Part shown: positions 40,046-50,727 of the stretch, piece by piece
Position numbering within the stretch: the first letter of the stretch is position 1
How the letters are laid out: each line of letters opens with the position of its first letter
Assembly (NCBI GenBank): GCA_013399695.1
Contig: VXAU01004372.1
Span: forward strand, 9,264 to 73,263
Direction: 5' to 3'
Length of the DNA stretch: 64,000 nucleotides
Source of the DNA: Formicarius rufipectus
Lineage: Eukaryota > Chordata > Aves > Passeriformes > Formicariidae
Made by a program: the position numbers and the translations under genes
The notes under the pieces: model-generated
The model's database searches: none
The model's input: the letters and a program-made list of their open reading frames with translations, nothing else
Told to the model about the DNA's origin: nothing

Positions 40046-41981
40046 GTAGGTAGAACACTGTTTTTGATGTTTCTTTGAGAGCCTGTCTGCAGTGTCATTA
40101 TATTTGCAGGTAAGCATCAGGAATTTCCACAGCAGCCATCAAGGTCCCATCTGTATGCAACAGGAGTTAGGTTGCAACTGCACCAAATGTGGTCAGTGTG
40201 TTATCAGAAGTAAGACAGTGTAGCAGTGCTGTGATGGAAAGATTCACAACCAGTAACTAGGATTAATCAAAGCATGAGAGAGCATGAGAACCACAGTGGG
40301 ATCAAGTCTGGCTCATGGACAGCTGTGGTGTGGGTGCCTGCACGTTTTACACAGCATGGCGCAGTCAGGTGCCTCAAGGTGACTTTCACAGTGTAGAAAG
40401 CAGAGACCCCCCACAATTCTATTCTCAAAATAATGGGAAATTCTGTCCCTGTCAGTGCCCTGTAGTTTCAGGTAGGGTAAATGGCCCATCCAGACAGGAC
40501 AAGGATTCACGAATGTAGGGTTGGAATTCTCTTTGGGAATTTTAAAACAAGTTACTTCCTTTCTAGATGTGTTCTTGTCCTCAGGGAGCCGTGATCTTCA
40601 TTCCTCTTTCCAACCAAACTTACCTCAAATACTTTGCTGTGTCATGTTTCAGCTTCACAAGCTGAGGGCCCTTATAGAGAGGCCCCACCTGACACTACAG
40701 CACAGTTCTGGTCTGGGAAATATGTGAAAAAGCAGACGTCAGGTTTCTCACGTCCTGATTTATGACTTTCACAGTGACTCAATGCATGAAATCAGCTGTA
40801 GTCTCTTAATTGTTCCTGTTTCTAGTGAATTTGGCAGTATTAATATTAGGTAAAATAGTTTAGACCCCATCAGGGAAGTTAAGAGTAAGCAAGCTTTCAA
40901 ACTAGCAGCCTAATTTGACATCCTGCTAAGGCTTAGGCCTTTGAAAATGATGGAAATTCCAGTTATGAACTGACACAATTTTGGAAGTACCAGAGGATTT
41001 CCTTGACTACAACTCAAGGTCCTTGACACTTAGGTGGGTATATGCATTTCAATTTCAAGCAAGTCCTAATGGAAATGCCTAAACCTTTATGTGCACCTTG
41101 GTCTAAATTTAATTTTCTAATTCATTAGCAATAGAATAGGTCTACTTGTTTGAAGTGGGAGTGGTTGAGAAGGAGATTAAAAAAGAGTTCTAGATCAAAT
41201 ATTTGTAGAAAAAAATTACTCTCTTTTACCTTTACCCATTGTTCCAGTACCAGAAAGAGTCCTGTTCTCCTGCAAAGTCTAATTGCCAAACTGCTAAATA
41301 AAGCTATGGAAGTTGAGAGGACTACATCCAAGATCCTTGTATGTGTTTCAGAATAAATGGCAAACATGCACCTGGCCAACATTTCATATGTATGTCCCCT
41401 GTGTTTGTGGTTAAATCAAAAGTTTGCTGTCTAGCAGATGGCTGATCTGTGTGACAGAAATGGAAAAAGAATCTATCATAAACCCATACCAACCAAATTC
41501 AAGGCCTGATCTTTCCTGTTTTGTAATGACAGAAATGCCAAAAATTATGGAGGGATTGATGCTTCTGCTCCTGTGAGATTTGTAATTTGTGGGTAAATAG
41601 AGTCTCACAGTTTCCAGGTATTGTATTCTTGGACGCTCCAGAAGTTGCAAAATTACTAAGAGTAGTGAAACCAAGATCAACTAGAAGATGAAAGAGTATG
41701 TAATGCTATTTTACACTGAGTGCAAAATGAATCATTACAGACCATGAGATGTATGTAACACATTCCTCTTCCATCTTTCTCACGGATATGTTTTTATGTT
41801 GGGCAGCTGCTGAGCTGACCTTACAGCTTTACTTATCAGAATAGGGTTTGATATGAAATCAAATCAAGTTCCGGAAGACTCTCGAAAGGTGTCCCCACAG
41901 TTTCCTAGCCCCTTACCTCACACACACACACACACGCTTTTTCTTTTAACCTCATAAGGCAGTGGAACTGCCCCTTTTCAG
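40046..41981 (+). other. LAMA2 intron 12 of window
   Basis: This GT-AG intron has a (CA)n run at 41919-41935 shortly before the acceptor. Nothing else is recognisable. Confidence 0.9.
41919..41935. repeat. (CA)n microsatellite
   Basis: About eight CA units lie 46 bases upstream of the next exon. CA runs near splice sites can bind hnRNP L (family knowledge); an effect here is not shown. Confidence 0.9.
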
Positions 41982-42144
41982 CCCACAGGTGGCAGATGCT
42001 GAAGGAACGGTTCAATTTGATGGTGACAGCTACGCCATGGTGAGCCGCCCAATTCGCTGGAACCCCAATATTTCCACAGTCATGTTCAAATTCAGAACCT
42101 TCTCATCAGATGCCCTGATGATGTATCTTGCTACTGATGACTTG
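41982..42144 (+). CDS. LAMA2: LAMA2 exon 13 of window (LG2 start)
   Basis: This exon has 163 bases. Its first base completes a Ser codon, and it ends in phase 0. The acceptor is 'ccccttttcag' and the donor gtaagg. It encodes PQVADAEGTVQFDGDSYAMV followed by SRPIRWNPNISTVMFKFRTF and ALMMYLATDDL, the opening strands of the second LG domain. NIS is a potential N-glycosylation site. Confidence 0.96.
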
Positions 42145-44093
42145 GTAAGGACAACCAGCTAACCTCTACGCTCCTTACAGTTTTCATGCCATCTTTGCAG
42201 TGGCCAAATTAATCAGATTATGAAAACAAACAATAATTTAATGTACCACTGTCTTGGTATGATGTTGTCTGGTATGATGCTTCACTGCTGTCCACGTGAA
42301 GACAATGGTATAGTGTGGAGGTTGACTACTTAGTGTTTACTGGCTGGAGAGCATTATGTTAGACTGAGGGGTACTTCAGCTTTTCTGAAATTATTGATTT
42401 TAATTTATCCTAAATGTTTTCCTGAGCAAACATTTTTGGTTGTGGTTGTATATTCATAGTTTTAAATATTATAGTCTGAGGGCAGGGAGAATAAAGAGAC
42501 AATTCTTATATTGAACTACTGATACGAAGAAAAAGTTTGTGTTTAAGGTGAGTGGTATGAAAGGGGAACTGAATGGTGCAACAAATAGGACATAATATTG
42601 ATCATATTTTTACAAGGTCTAAAAATGGGGCCTTTTACAGCTAAAATAGAGAATAGAAATATATATATTTCTATAAATATTATAAAGTTATAAAGTTGTT
42701 CAAAGTTTTTAATCACACACAGTATCAACTGTGTTGAGATAACAGAAAGAAATTATTTATAAAGACATCTGTCCAGATCTGAATAACTCATCTTCAGCAT
42801 CTATGATCCAGAGACTTACACAACTGACTGGGAGCAAAGTCCTTTTCTTAGCCCTTTCATATGGACAGAAATTATGTGCAGCAGTTCTCATTAGTGTCTT
42901 AAAGAATTATTGAGCACTCACTATCTTACGAAAACTGTGTTTGTGTAAATCAGTCTTATTTCAGATTCCTGTATTTTGGAAAGAATTATCAGAGTACCTG
43001 GAATTATCAAGGAGATGGATGCTTCTCCTAATTGACTATAGCAAAACCCGGCATTTTATTATGATAATGAAGTATTTATGTACTTTTTCTAATTAACTTT
43101 TATAATGGAACAGTGAAAGTAAGTTAATGTAATCATTTTAGATATTTTTATATAATGATTATTAATTTATGTAGTTTTCTGTAAAAAGTTACTTACTTGA
43201 ATGTCTGAGTAACACTGGGAGCTGGAAGGCAACTGGACCCTGACACAATTTGTCTCTTAAGGTACTGTCCCACTTTATAAAAACTTTGAGGATGCTCTTT
43301 CTAGAGATGCATGGATAGACATGCCTAAGCATCTAGAATACTAAGTTTGTTAAATTTTACTCTGAGAAGAGGTGGAACTAGCCATGAGCAAAATTTTAAT
43401 TAAAATTTCTCTGCTACAGTCACATCCAAGTCATAGTTCTGCCATTACTTACTTAATGTCTCTCATGCTACCCATGGCTATTTGTTTTGCTCTTTGTAAC
43501 TTGCCAGCTCTTTTTCTGTAGATACTGGAGCATATATCATTGTTCCAGTCAGTCATTGCCAGTTGCTTCTTAGATGGTGATGTCAGTGGCTGATGAAAAT
43601 AAGAGAGTTCATGGATCTCTGTTGCTTCATCAGTACAGATTACTCCCTGGAAATCCTGGTAAAACATGCCCATTTTACCATCTTTACTATTCTTGTTTTT
43701 CTACCTGGCAAGTTCAAGTCTAGCTGAGGTGTGTAGAAAATACACTAACTATAGTAAAAACATATCTTCAAAGCAGAGTATTAGTTTCAGGTGGTTGTAA
43801 TGTCTATTTTTGTCTTTGATCCAAGAAAATAAAAGTAAAGACATCCCGTCAGAACTCCAGCTAAGTTGTTAGCAAAATTCCAACTAAATTAGAAATCCAG
43901 AAGAGAATAAAAGGGCAGAGAAGGAACTTACTGGCCTCAGACTCTTGTACATTAGAGTCATGGGCAGTAAATGTCTTAGTCAGTTTTGGGTTTTTTTTAA
44001 GGTTGAAAAAAGTTGTCTGTTATCAGCCAGGACTAGAAAGTGTCCTCAATGGACAGGAATCATAGTTGTGTATCTAATTCTTTTCATTAACAG
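42145..44093 (+). other. LAMA2 intron 13 of window
   Basis: This AT-rich GT-AG intron has a 22-base AT palindrome at about 42653-42674. No other feature is recognisable. Confidence 0.9.
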
Positions 44094-44238
44094 AAGGATT
44101 TCATGAGTGTAGAACTGAGTGGTGGACGTATAAAAGTCAGCTATGATCTGGGTTCAGGTACAGCTTCGGTTATCAGCAACCAAAATCATAATGATGGCAA
44201 GTGGAAATCTTTCACCCTGTCAAGAATTCAAAAGCAAG
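44094..44238 (+). CDS. LAMA2: LAMA2 exon 14 of window (LG2)
   Basis: This exon has 145 bases, starts in phase 0 and ends one base into an Ala codon (G|CC). The acceptor is 'ttttcattaacag' and the donor gtaagt. It encodes KDFMSVELSGGRIKVSYDLG followed by NQNHNDGKWKSFTLSRIQKQ. 'YDLGSG' and 'NDGKWK' are strongly diagnostic LG motifs. Confidence 0.97.
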
Positions 44239-45508
44239 GTAAGTTCCTGTGGTGTCAACACCCTGACTTTCCCAGTTACCTGTGCAGTACAGCTAACCAG
44301 CTAATCACAAAGACATTATGAGAATGAGAAAGTTCTAATGATTCAGTGACTTATTTTGTTAGATTACAAAGCAAATGGGCCTTTATGGACAGGTAGCCTA
44401 TTTTTCAGACATGATTCTATTATACAGTTACATTAACTGCATTCTAGAATTCTTCTGAGTGGGGAAAAAAAGAAGCCTTTTCATCAGTTCCTTGATCTTT
44501 CAAAGCATGAAACACACCAGTGTGATTTTTGTTAGGACGGCAATAGCTTTCATGCTTTACAGTCCTCTCATGCTCAGCATATACTAAAGTGCTTAAAGCG
44601 ATGAATTTTGTACGGATAGGACAGTATCTCAGTAGATTAACACAACAACTATTCTGTATTCTCCAATGATATGCAGTGTGCCTTGATCTGAATATGCAGG
44701 GAAACAACTGGGAACATCTCCAGAAGTTCTCCTAATTCCTTAACCTGTTACTGGCGGAAAATATGAAGTGGTGGCATTTGATAAGATCACAAAGAATGCT
44801 AGCTATCATACTAGCAAACCATGGTTTTTGTCTGTTTGTAATCTATTTATGGGGCTGGTAGAATCTTACCTGAGACAAATTAATTTTATTTATGACATCT
44901 GTGGCATATTCTTCGCCTTTGTATCTTAAGCCTTACTGCATTTTGAATCTCCAGGGTCAGCATGAGCCCCTGAACACACTGCTTCTACTATGCCCCCTGC
45001 AGTGCCAGGTATACCTGGCCTTGACACCTCAAACACTGTCCCTCTCCCTTGTTACTTGGATGAAGTTATTTGAGAGGTGGGACAGTGGCCAAAATAATTC
45101 AGAGCTCTCACTTGCAGATTTGCTGCATGTTTAGAGGAGGAATGTGTTATTGCTAGCCAGTTACCTTAGGACATATTTAACTGAGGAGGTACTAAGATAA
45201 AATACAATGTCATAGAATTGTAATTTATTAATATCATTCAGATATCACATGTTTATAAAGAGATTACAGGTTTACAAATGGAAGGAATGTTAATCTGTTT
45301 TTGGTAAGGTACAATGGGCATGTCTATCCCACATTCAGTTCTCAAGCAAGGAAGGAAGGAATCCTTTCTTTTTATCCCCATGGTAGAACATCCCTATCTT
45401 CCTAGGGGACTCATCTCTTTAACTGAGATTTATATTATGTAGTAATCCATACATTAAAAAATGTACATGGAACAAGCAATTAAATAGGATGGGTGTATGT
45501 AGCACATC

Positions 45509-45519
45509 ACTGACTCCAG
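45509..45519. repeat. SINE target-site duplication, left copy
   Basis: ACTGACTCCAG is identical to the right copy at 45760-45770. Confidence 0.9.
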
Positions 45520-45759
45520 GCAGCGGGTGTTGACCGAGTGGCGTAGGCCCCCGCCTGTGGAGCCGGCTCCTCCTCTGAGGACGCCGGTTCGAATCCCAAG
45601 GAACTCGCTGTCACCGTCCGAGCTGCTCGGCCGTGGCAAAATGAACCTCAGGAGTAAAGGGGGTGGGGCCAGTTCCACACACACTGTGCCTCACCTAAAA
45701 AATCCATTGCGCAGGCTTATCCCAAAATCTTCGTTCGCGAAGTCCAGCCAACAACAACA
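45520..45759 (+). mobile_element. tRNA-derived SINE with (CAA)n tail
   Basis: A GC-rich insert of 240 bases is flanked by a perfect 11-base duplication, ACTGACTCCAG, at 45509-45519 and 45760-45770. The head (about 45520-45611) resembles a class II, tRNA-Ser-like gene: CAGCGGG (45521-45527) pairs with CTCGCTG (45604-45610) as an acceptor stem with one G-T pair, an A-box-like TGACCGAGTGG follows, then a long variable-arm hairpin (TCCTC/GAGGA) and an intact B box GGTTCGAATCC (45586-45596). The T stem does not pair, so this is not a working tRNA. A ~140-base body and a CAA-repeat tail follow. A short repeat tail rather than a CR1 terminus points to an RTE-type LINE partner (inference). The family is not identified. 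Confidence 0.88.
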
Positions 45760-45770
45760 ACTGACTCCAG
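45760..45770. repeat. SINE target-site duplication, right copy
   Basis: ACTGACTCCAG directly follows the CAA-repeat tail. Confidence 0.9.
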
Positions 45771-46273
45771 ACTGAGATTAGACATGACAGCAACTAACTG
45801 GTTTGGGTGGGAAAGTGGTTTGGAGTGACTTATCACTAATCTCTAAGGCACATGATGAGAATGGTTAGCAAACTTTTACACTAAAAAGTCTGTTCTAGTG
45901 CCAATCTTTGGATTGAGATCACAAATTAGACATAAAAGTATCTCTTCTGTCTTGACTTTGTCCTGAAGGGTTAGCTCCAAATCCCCAAGGGCACAGAGAA
46001 GCCTCCAAATTGAAACAGATTTAGAAATATATTAAAATAAAGCATACAGAATTGTTATAGTTTTTCAGGTTGTTATGGAAACAGAGGAAAGCGCAGGTCT
46101 CTTCCCCTGCCCATAATTGACAATATGAAAATCTAATATCTTAATTCCAAAATACAGCCCGCCTTGCCTCTCCCCTCACCTGCTAACCCTCCAGTATCTC
46201 TCTGTGGGTTTCCTACATTAAGACAACATTGTTCATCTCTGATACTTTGAAACTAATCTGAAATTTCTTTTAG

Positions 46274-46412
46274 CCAACATATCAATTGTAGACATAGACA
46301 CCAATGAGGAAGAGACCATAGCAACAGCTTCTACAGGCAGCCACTTTGGACTCAACTTAAAAGGGCATGAGAAAATATATTTTGGGGGATTGCCAACCCT
46401 GAGAAATCTAAG
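46274..46412 (+). CDS. LAMA2: LAMA2 exon 15 of window (LG2)
   Basis: This exon has 139 bases. Two bases complete Ala, and it ends two bases into a Ser or Arg codon (AG|). The acceptor is 'tttcttttag' and the donor is the weaker gtaata. It encodes NISIVDIDTNEEETIATAST followed by GLNLKGHEKIYFGGLPTLRN. 'IYFGGLP' is an LG strand. Because the last codon is split, joining to the microexon gives LSMKAR and joining directly to exon 17 gives LRPE; both stay in frame. Confidence 0.96.
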
Positions 46413-48213
46413 GTAATATGTCTCAAACCAATTTCTTTACCTTTGGCAAGGAATATAAATACAATGTAATCTTATTCTTCGTATTTATTTCTCAAGTTCG
46501 CTTGCAGTAAGTGAATGGTGAATTCCCAATACATATTGTTACAGCATAAGATGCCTTTTTTGCATATGTTATGTGTTTCAGTGTATTTCACGCAGCTAAC
46601 CTTACAGAAATACACTGGAAATAACAGCAGCAGTGTAGTTCATCTTTGTGATGCTGTGTAAAAATCATGATGTAGCTGACTTTTTAAGTTTGGGTTTTTT
46701 TGTTTTTGTTTTGTGGTTTGGTTTTTTTTTTGTGTGTGTTTTTTGTTTTGTTTTGTTTTTTGTTGGGTTTTGTTTGTTTGTTTTTGGGGGGTTTTGTTTG
46801 TTTGTTTGGTTTTTTTATTTTTTTTTTAATTTGATGAATAGAATACATAACTGTAGACTTATAGAAATGGCTCTATACCTCCACAAAATTAAAGACAAGT
46901 GTTTATCTTGTGCATGAGTAGAAAAATTGAACTACTTCTCATGGCATTAAATGAGTATCCATGTCTTTGCTTAATCAGTGTCAGTGTACTTTAAATGTGT
47001 GTATGTATAATTTAAAATTATTTGTAGCCTTAAGTTCCTGGACTCCTTAGATAAAAAAAATCTCCTGTACTCAAGACTTAGAGTATGTAACACAATATTC
47101 TTGATGTATTTAATGTAAGTAGAATGAAATATGGCAACCTTTTCCCTTCAGAAGTCTGATCCTGAATTTCTTACACAAATAAAAGCCCAGTATTTATTTT
47201 TTAAATATTACATAGTGTAATTCATAGTCTTTAACCTCAGTTTCAATAAACTAAAGAAATGGAGTAACAGATACTTAAATTTAGCAACTTTATTACATGG
47301 CTTTAAATGCACCAAAAAACTTATTTAAAGTTTAAATTAATATTCAGCAGTTTTGCAATGACAAGAACAAGAGAATTCTGTGCTACAGAGGATAGATGAG
47401 CAACACAGAAACAAGCCCATTAATCTATGTCAGCTTTAACTACATGGCATAATGACAGCCTTGAAGTGGTCTTGTGCACAAGGAACTGTTGTGATTAGTC
47501 CACAGATTGTTTTGTAACTAAAAGAATGGATGTATTTGTTAATTTATTAGGATAATAAGTGACCTCTGATGTCAAATCACCCAGCAATAAAAAGATCTAA
47601 GATCTGTTTTACTCATGAAATATAGCACTATGTTTTGTAATTGTGAAATCACACCAGTACATAACAAAATGTCTAGAGCGATTATCTTCCACTTCCTTTG
47701 TGGTTGCTTGGAAAACTAGTGTACCACAGCTACTCAGACCTGTGGTAACCATTTTGCCTACAGCTATGATTCATCAGTGATTGAAGCAAAATGAATGTTA
47801 CAGTAAATTAGAATCAAAAGTAGTGAAAGGGGGATTAGGGCAAAGCTGAGCTACTGCAAACAATAGACGCTGAGACACCCGTGACTTTGTAATTGTCAGG
47901 TCATGTAATTTTTACCAAATTCTTTTACATGGTTTACTTTTACTCAGAACCAAGTATAGTAACAAATTATAAAAGCTCTTTGATATAATGCGTTTTAAGG
48001 TAGCTCTTTGCAGAGTAAACTTGTTAATTGTTATAGCCTGATAGTGTATATAGAATCTCACCTTCTATTATATGTTGTTTGTAAATGAATATCTGGTTCG
48101 CTGTGAAGTGTTTGAACCTTGCTAATAAGCATCACGAAGTAACAATACAAGAATTATCATTTGCTACAATTAATGCCATTTTTTGTTTTCTTCTTTTGTC
48201 TTTCTCACCCCAG
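46413..48213 (+). other. LAMA2 intron 15 of window
   Basis: This GT-AG intron has a T/G-rich tract at 46691-46830. It ends in a long pyrimidine stretch (about 48179-48213) that leads into the microexon. Confidence 0.9.
46691..46830. repeat. T/G-rich low-complexity tract
   Basis: Irregular TTTTG and TTTG units. The open frame at 46648-46917 is a product of this tract (Phe/Val/Gly-rich) and not a gene. Confidence 0.9.
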
Positions 48214-48225
48214 TATGAAAGCAAG
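48214..48225 (+). CDS. LAMA2: LAMA2 12-base microexon (LG2)
   Basis: The 12 bases TATGAAAGCAAG lie between a strong acceptor (an almost pure pyrimidine tract ending 'tttctcaccccag') and donor gtaaaa. Joined to its neighbours it encodes the insert S-M-K-A-R in place of a single Arg, adding four residues in frame. Mammalian LAMA2 has the same residues (NLSMKARPEVN) and two isoforms that differ by four residues, as I recall. That supports both the exon call and its use as a cassette. It sits in a loop of LG2, after the IYFGGLP strand. Confidence 0.9.
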
Positions 48226-48245
48226 GTAAAAATAATCAGATTATT

Positions 48246-48260
48246 TGCATGACTTGCATG
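48246..48260 (+). promoter_or_regulatory. Paired TGCATG motifs (candidate RBFOX splicing enhancer)
   Basis: Two exact TGCATG hexamers lie 21 and 30 bases after the end of the microexon. UGCAUG within about 200 bases downstream of an alternative exon is the known site for RBFOX proteins and usually promotes inclusion in muscle and neurons. The sequence is seen directly; function is inferred. Confidence 0.6.
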
Positions 48261-48939
48261 TGTCTAGTAAGTACAGCTTGAAAACACAGGCAGCAGCTCA
48301 GCAGCAGCGTGGGCAGGATTTTTACCAGCTGTTACACTAAGGCTCTTAGTTCAGCAAGTTGCTCCTGCCACAGCTAGCAAAGCTGCTCCTAAGTGCTTAA
48401 CACTGTCATGTTACACGCTCTGCACACACCTACACAAGCAACTTTTATTTTCTTCATGCAGCTGCTCACTTCATCTGTGTGCGTTTGTGACAGTGAAATG
48501 CCTCAGAAGCAGAGCTGCATCCAGCTGTATTGCTGATTTTGGCTCGACTTCCAGGCTGTAAGAGCAGTGAAGTCCCATGTGAGGTGTGGAAAACTTGGAG
48601 GCTGTTAAGTAATTACTGAGGAGGGTACCAAAGCAAGGCACAGATTTTTGTGAAATTTGCCATTTCTCAGTTTAAGAATAGTAAGATGAGGGGAAGAAGG
48701 GGGAGGTCACCTATTTCTGACTGCATTTTCAGTTTGCAGCTCTTTGTATCCATATACTTTTACTTTGATATGCTCCCTTAAGAACTGAACTTCACTGGGT
48801 TTTGTAGCTTAATTCCTGGCTTGAATTGGGAAAATGCAACTTCACCCCATCCCCCTGGCCCTGATCTTGAGAAAGATTATTTTGTCCCAAACTCCAGAAG
48901 TTGTTGTTTGTTTTCTCTTGAAACTGATCCTAGCTTGGC

Positions 48940-48993
48940 AAAAAAAAAAGAAAAAAAAGAAGAAAAAAAGAAAAAAAACAAACACACACCCCC
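48940..48993. repeat. Poly-purine tract, A with G interruptions, then ACACACC
   Basis: Low-complexity A-rich sequence that produces spurious open frames on both strands. Confidence 0.85.
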
Positions 48994-49099
48994 CAAGATC
49001 TGAGTGAACTTGGACCTTGTTTGGTATGATTTGTAATGGAACAATGAATAAAGGGACGCTTAAGAAAACATCAAGCAAGTGTTCAGTGTTTGCAAAGAA

Positions 49100-49155
49100 G
49101 TTGAACCAGATGTGACCCACTGTGGTCCCTTCCAACTTTTCCCATTCTGTGATAC
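49100..49155 (+). mobile_element. CR1 LINE 3' end fragment
   Basis: The stretch from 'gttgaaccagatgtgac' through 'ggtcccttccaac' to 'ccattctgtgatac' follows the CR1 3' terminus. Only the last ~55 bases are recognisable. Confidence 0.75.
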
Positions 49156-50280
49156 AAGTTGGTAGTTACAACAGCAAGTGCTTGTAACAGAACAGGACAA
49201 GGGCAGTCTGTCGCTGGGCAGGGAAGCAAGATGGTTGTAACAGGAATGGTTTCTGGGTGGCAAAGACAGGAGACTATGGGCAGTGCTGACGATGATAAAG
49301 CAAAACTGTTCTGCTGCTGGAAAGATAAGTCCATAAAGGAACTGGAAAAGAGCTAGGGGAAAAAAAATGAAAAATGAAAGGTCACCACAACTACATGACT
49401 GTAAATAGAGCAGGATATGGATTATTTTAGTAAACCAGATGCTTGTTTTAACTTATACAGAGGATACTAATTTGCCAGGGAATACATCATGCTTGCTACG
49501 ATGGCTACAGTGCAAAGAATAGCTTTCAGTGCCAAAAAGTACAGCTGATTAGTATCTGTGCCAAATGGTTTTGTTTTGCAATTAATATTCCTTACTTTTT
49601 TTTTCTTTCTTTCCAGGGAGATGAAGTGTTTGTTGCTTCCCCCCTTCCTCCCACCTCTTCCCACCTCACCCAAGTTTTAACTCCTCATTTATTTTCCAAA
49701 TTAATTTTTCTTTTTTTGAGCTGTTTGTCTTATTCAAATATTCTAGTTAACACTCATGAATAATGCTGTGAGTGAATTAACAAGTGCTTTTTTCCCCTTT
49801 TTTGGATTTACTCTCTGTGGTATGAATGACATTTTTTGCTGAAATGGCTTTATAAGGCTTTTCTTCTGGCAAGCCTGGTTCAGATGTTGCCAACAGTTAA
49901 GGCCTCACTCTGGTGTTCCTGGGCTTGGAACATCATAATTTTGCATTATGGCATGGTGTTACATTAAAGCAGTTTCTGATTTTATCTGTCAGCCAGCTGA
50001 TGAGTCAAACATGGAACTTGAATTCTCTTACAATATTTTCCTTGATTAGAAGAATGGTTACATTCTGTGACAAACCCAAGTGTTTTGTTTTCTTTAACTG
50101 CCTGAGAAAGTCAAGTGTGTTGTTGATTCATAAGGAAACGTGCAGCAATTTTCATAAGAAAGATACTAGGAATATAAAATACATAGAAAAAGCTGTTTGT
50201 ATGCTGTGAAAGTTCCTCTTGCATTAGTATCTAGCACGCAAAAAGAGGAATGAAACATATCTTCCAGTTAAGGTCTCTCT

Positions 50281-50365
50281 AAAAAAAAAACCACAATCAA
50301 AAAAACCACCACAGAACCAAAACAAGCAAGCAACTAAAAAACCGACAGAAAAGAAAGAAAAAAGG
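50281..50365. repeat. A-rich low-complexity tract
   Basis: Irregular A runs with CC and CAAG interruptions. It has no coding signal. Confidence 0.75.
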
Positions 50366-50606
50366 GTGATGGGAACTGTTGTTAATTGGAGATGAAATGA
50401 CTCTCCTGTTACACCTTTGAGTGAGGCAAGGCAGAGTGCAATGTGTGCTGATAGATGCTAGAAGGCAACATTTGAATGTATGTGGGTAGTTAAAATGAGA
50501 ATCAAGCATCTGTGCATATGAAAGTGTATGTGTGTGTGTTTTTGGCTGACTGTGTTCTCCCTGATCTCTATTTCTGAAAACACATTGTACTTTTAAATGT
50601 TTTTAG

Positions 50607-50727
50607 GCCTGAAGTGAACTTAGAGAAATACACAGGTTGCCTCAAAGACATTGAAATTTCAAGGACACCATATAATATATTGAGCAGTCCTGATTTTGTT
50701 GGCCTAACGAAAGGATGCACACTAGAG
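50607..50727 (+). CDS. LAMA2: LAMA2 exon 17 of window (LG2 end)
   Basis: This exon has 121 bases. One base completes the Arg codon, and it ends in phase 0. The acceptor is 'aaatgtttttag' and the donor is the weaker gttagt. It encodes PEVNLEKYTGCLKDIEISRT followed by PYNILSSPDFVGLTKGCTLE. The 'GCLKDIEI' and 'GC' cysteines form the C-terminal LG2 disulphide. Confidence 0.96.

Larger units (their letters stand above)
44239..46273 (+). other. LAMA2 intron 14 of window (hosts SINE)
   Basis: This GT-AG intron contains the tRNA-derived SINE at 45509-45770. The rest is AT-rich with nothing recognisable. Confidence 0.9.
48226..50606 (+). other. LAMA2 intron 16 of window
   Basis: This GT-AG intron opens with two TGCATG motifs (48246-48251 and 48255-48260). 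It also holds a purine-rich tract at 48940-48993, a CR1 tail at 49100-49155 and an A-rich tract at 50281-50365. Confidence 0.9.

Noticed and set aside
45520..45611. Functional tRNA-Ser gene
   Set aside because: The acceptor stem and B box are good but the T stem does not pair, and a SINE body, tail and target duplication follow.
45454..45775. Pro/Arg-rich open frames on both strands
   Set aside because: They are produced by the GC-rich SINE insertion and have no codon or family support.
46648..46917. Membrane-like Phe/Val/Gly-rich open frame
   Set aside because: It is a translation of the T/G-rich simple repeat.
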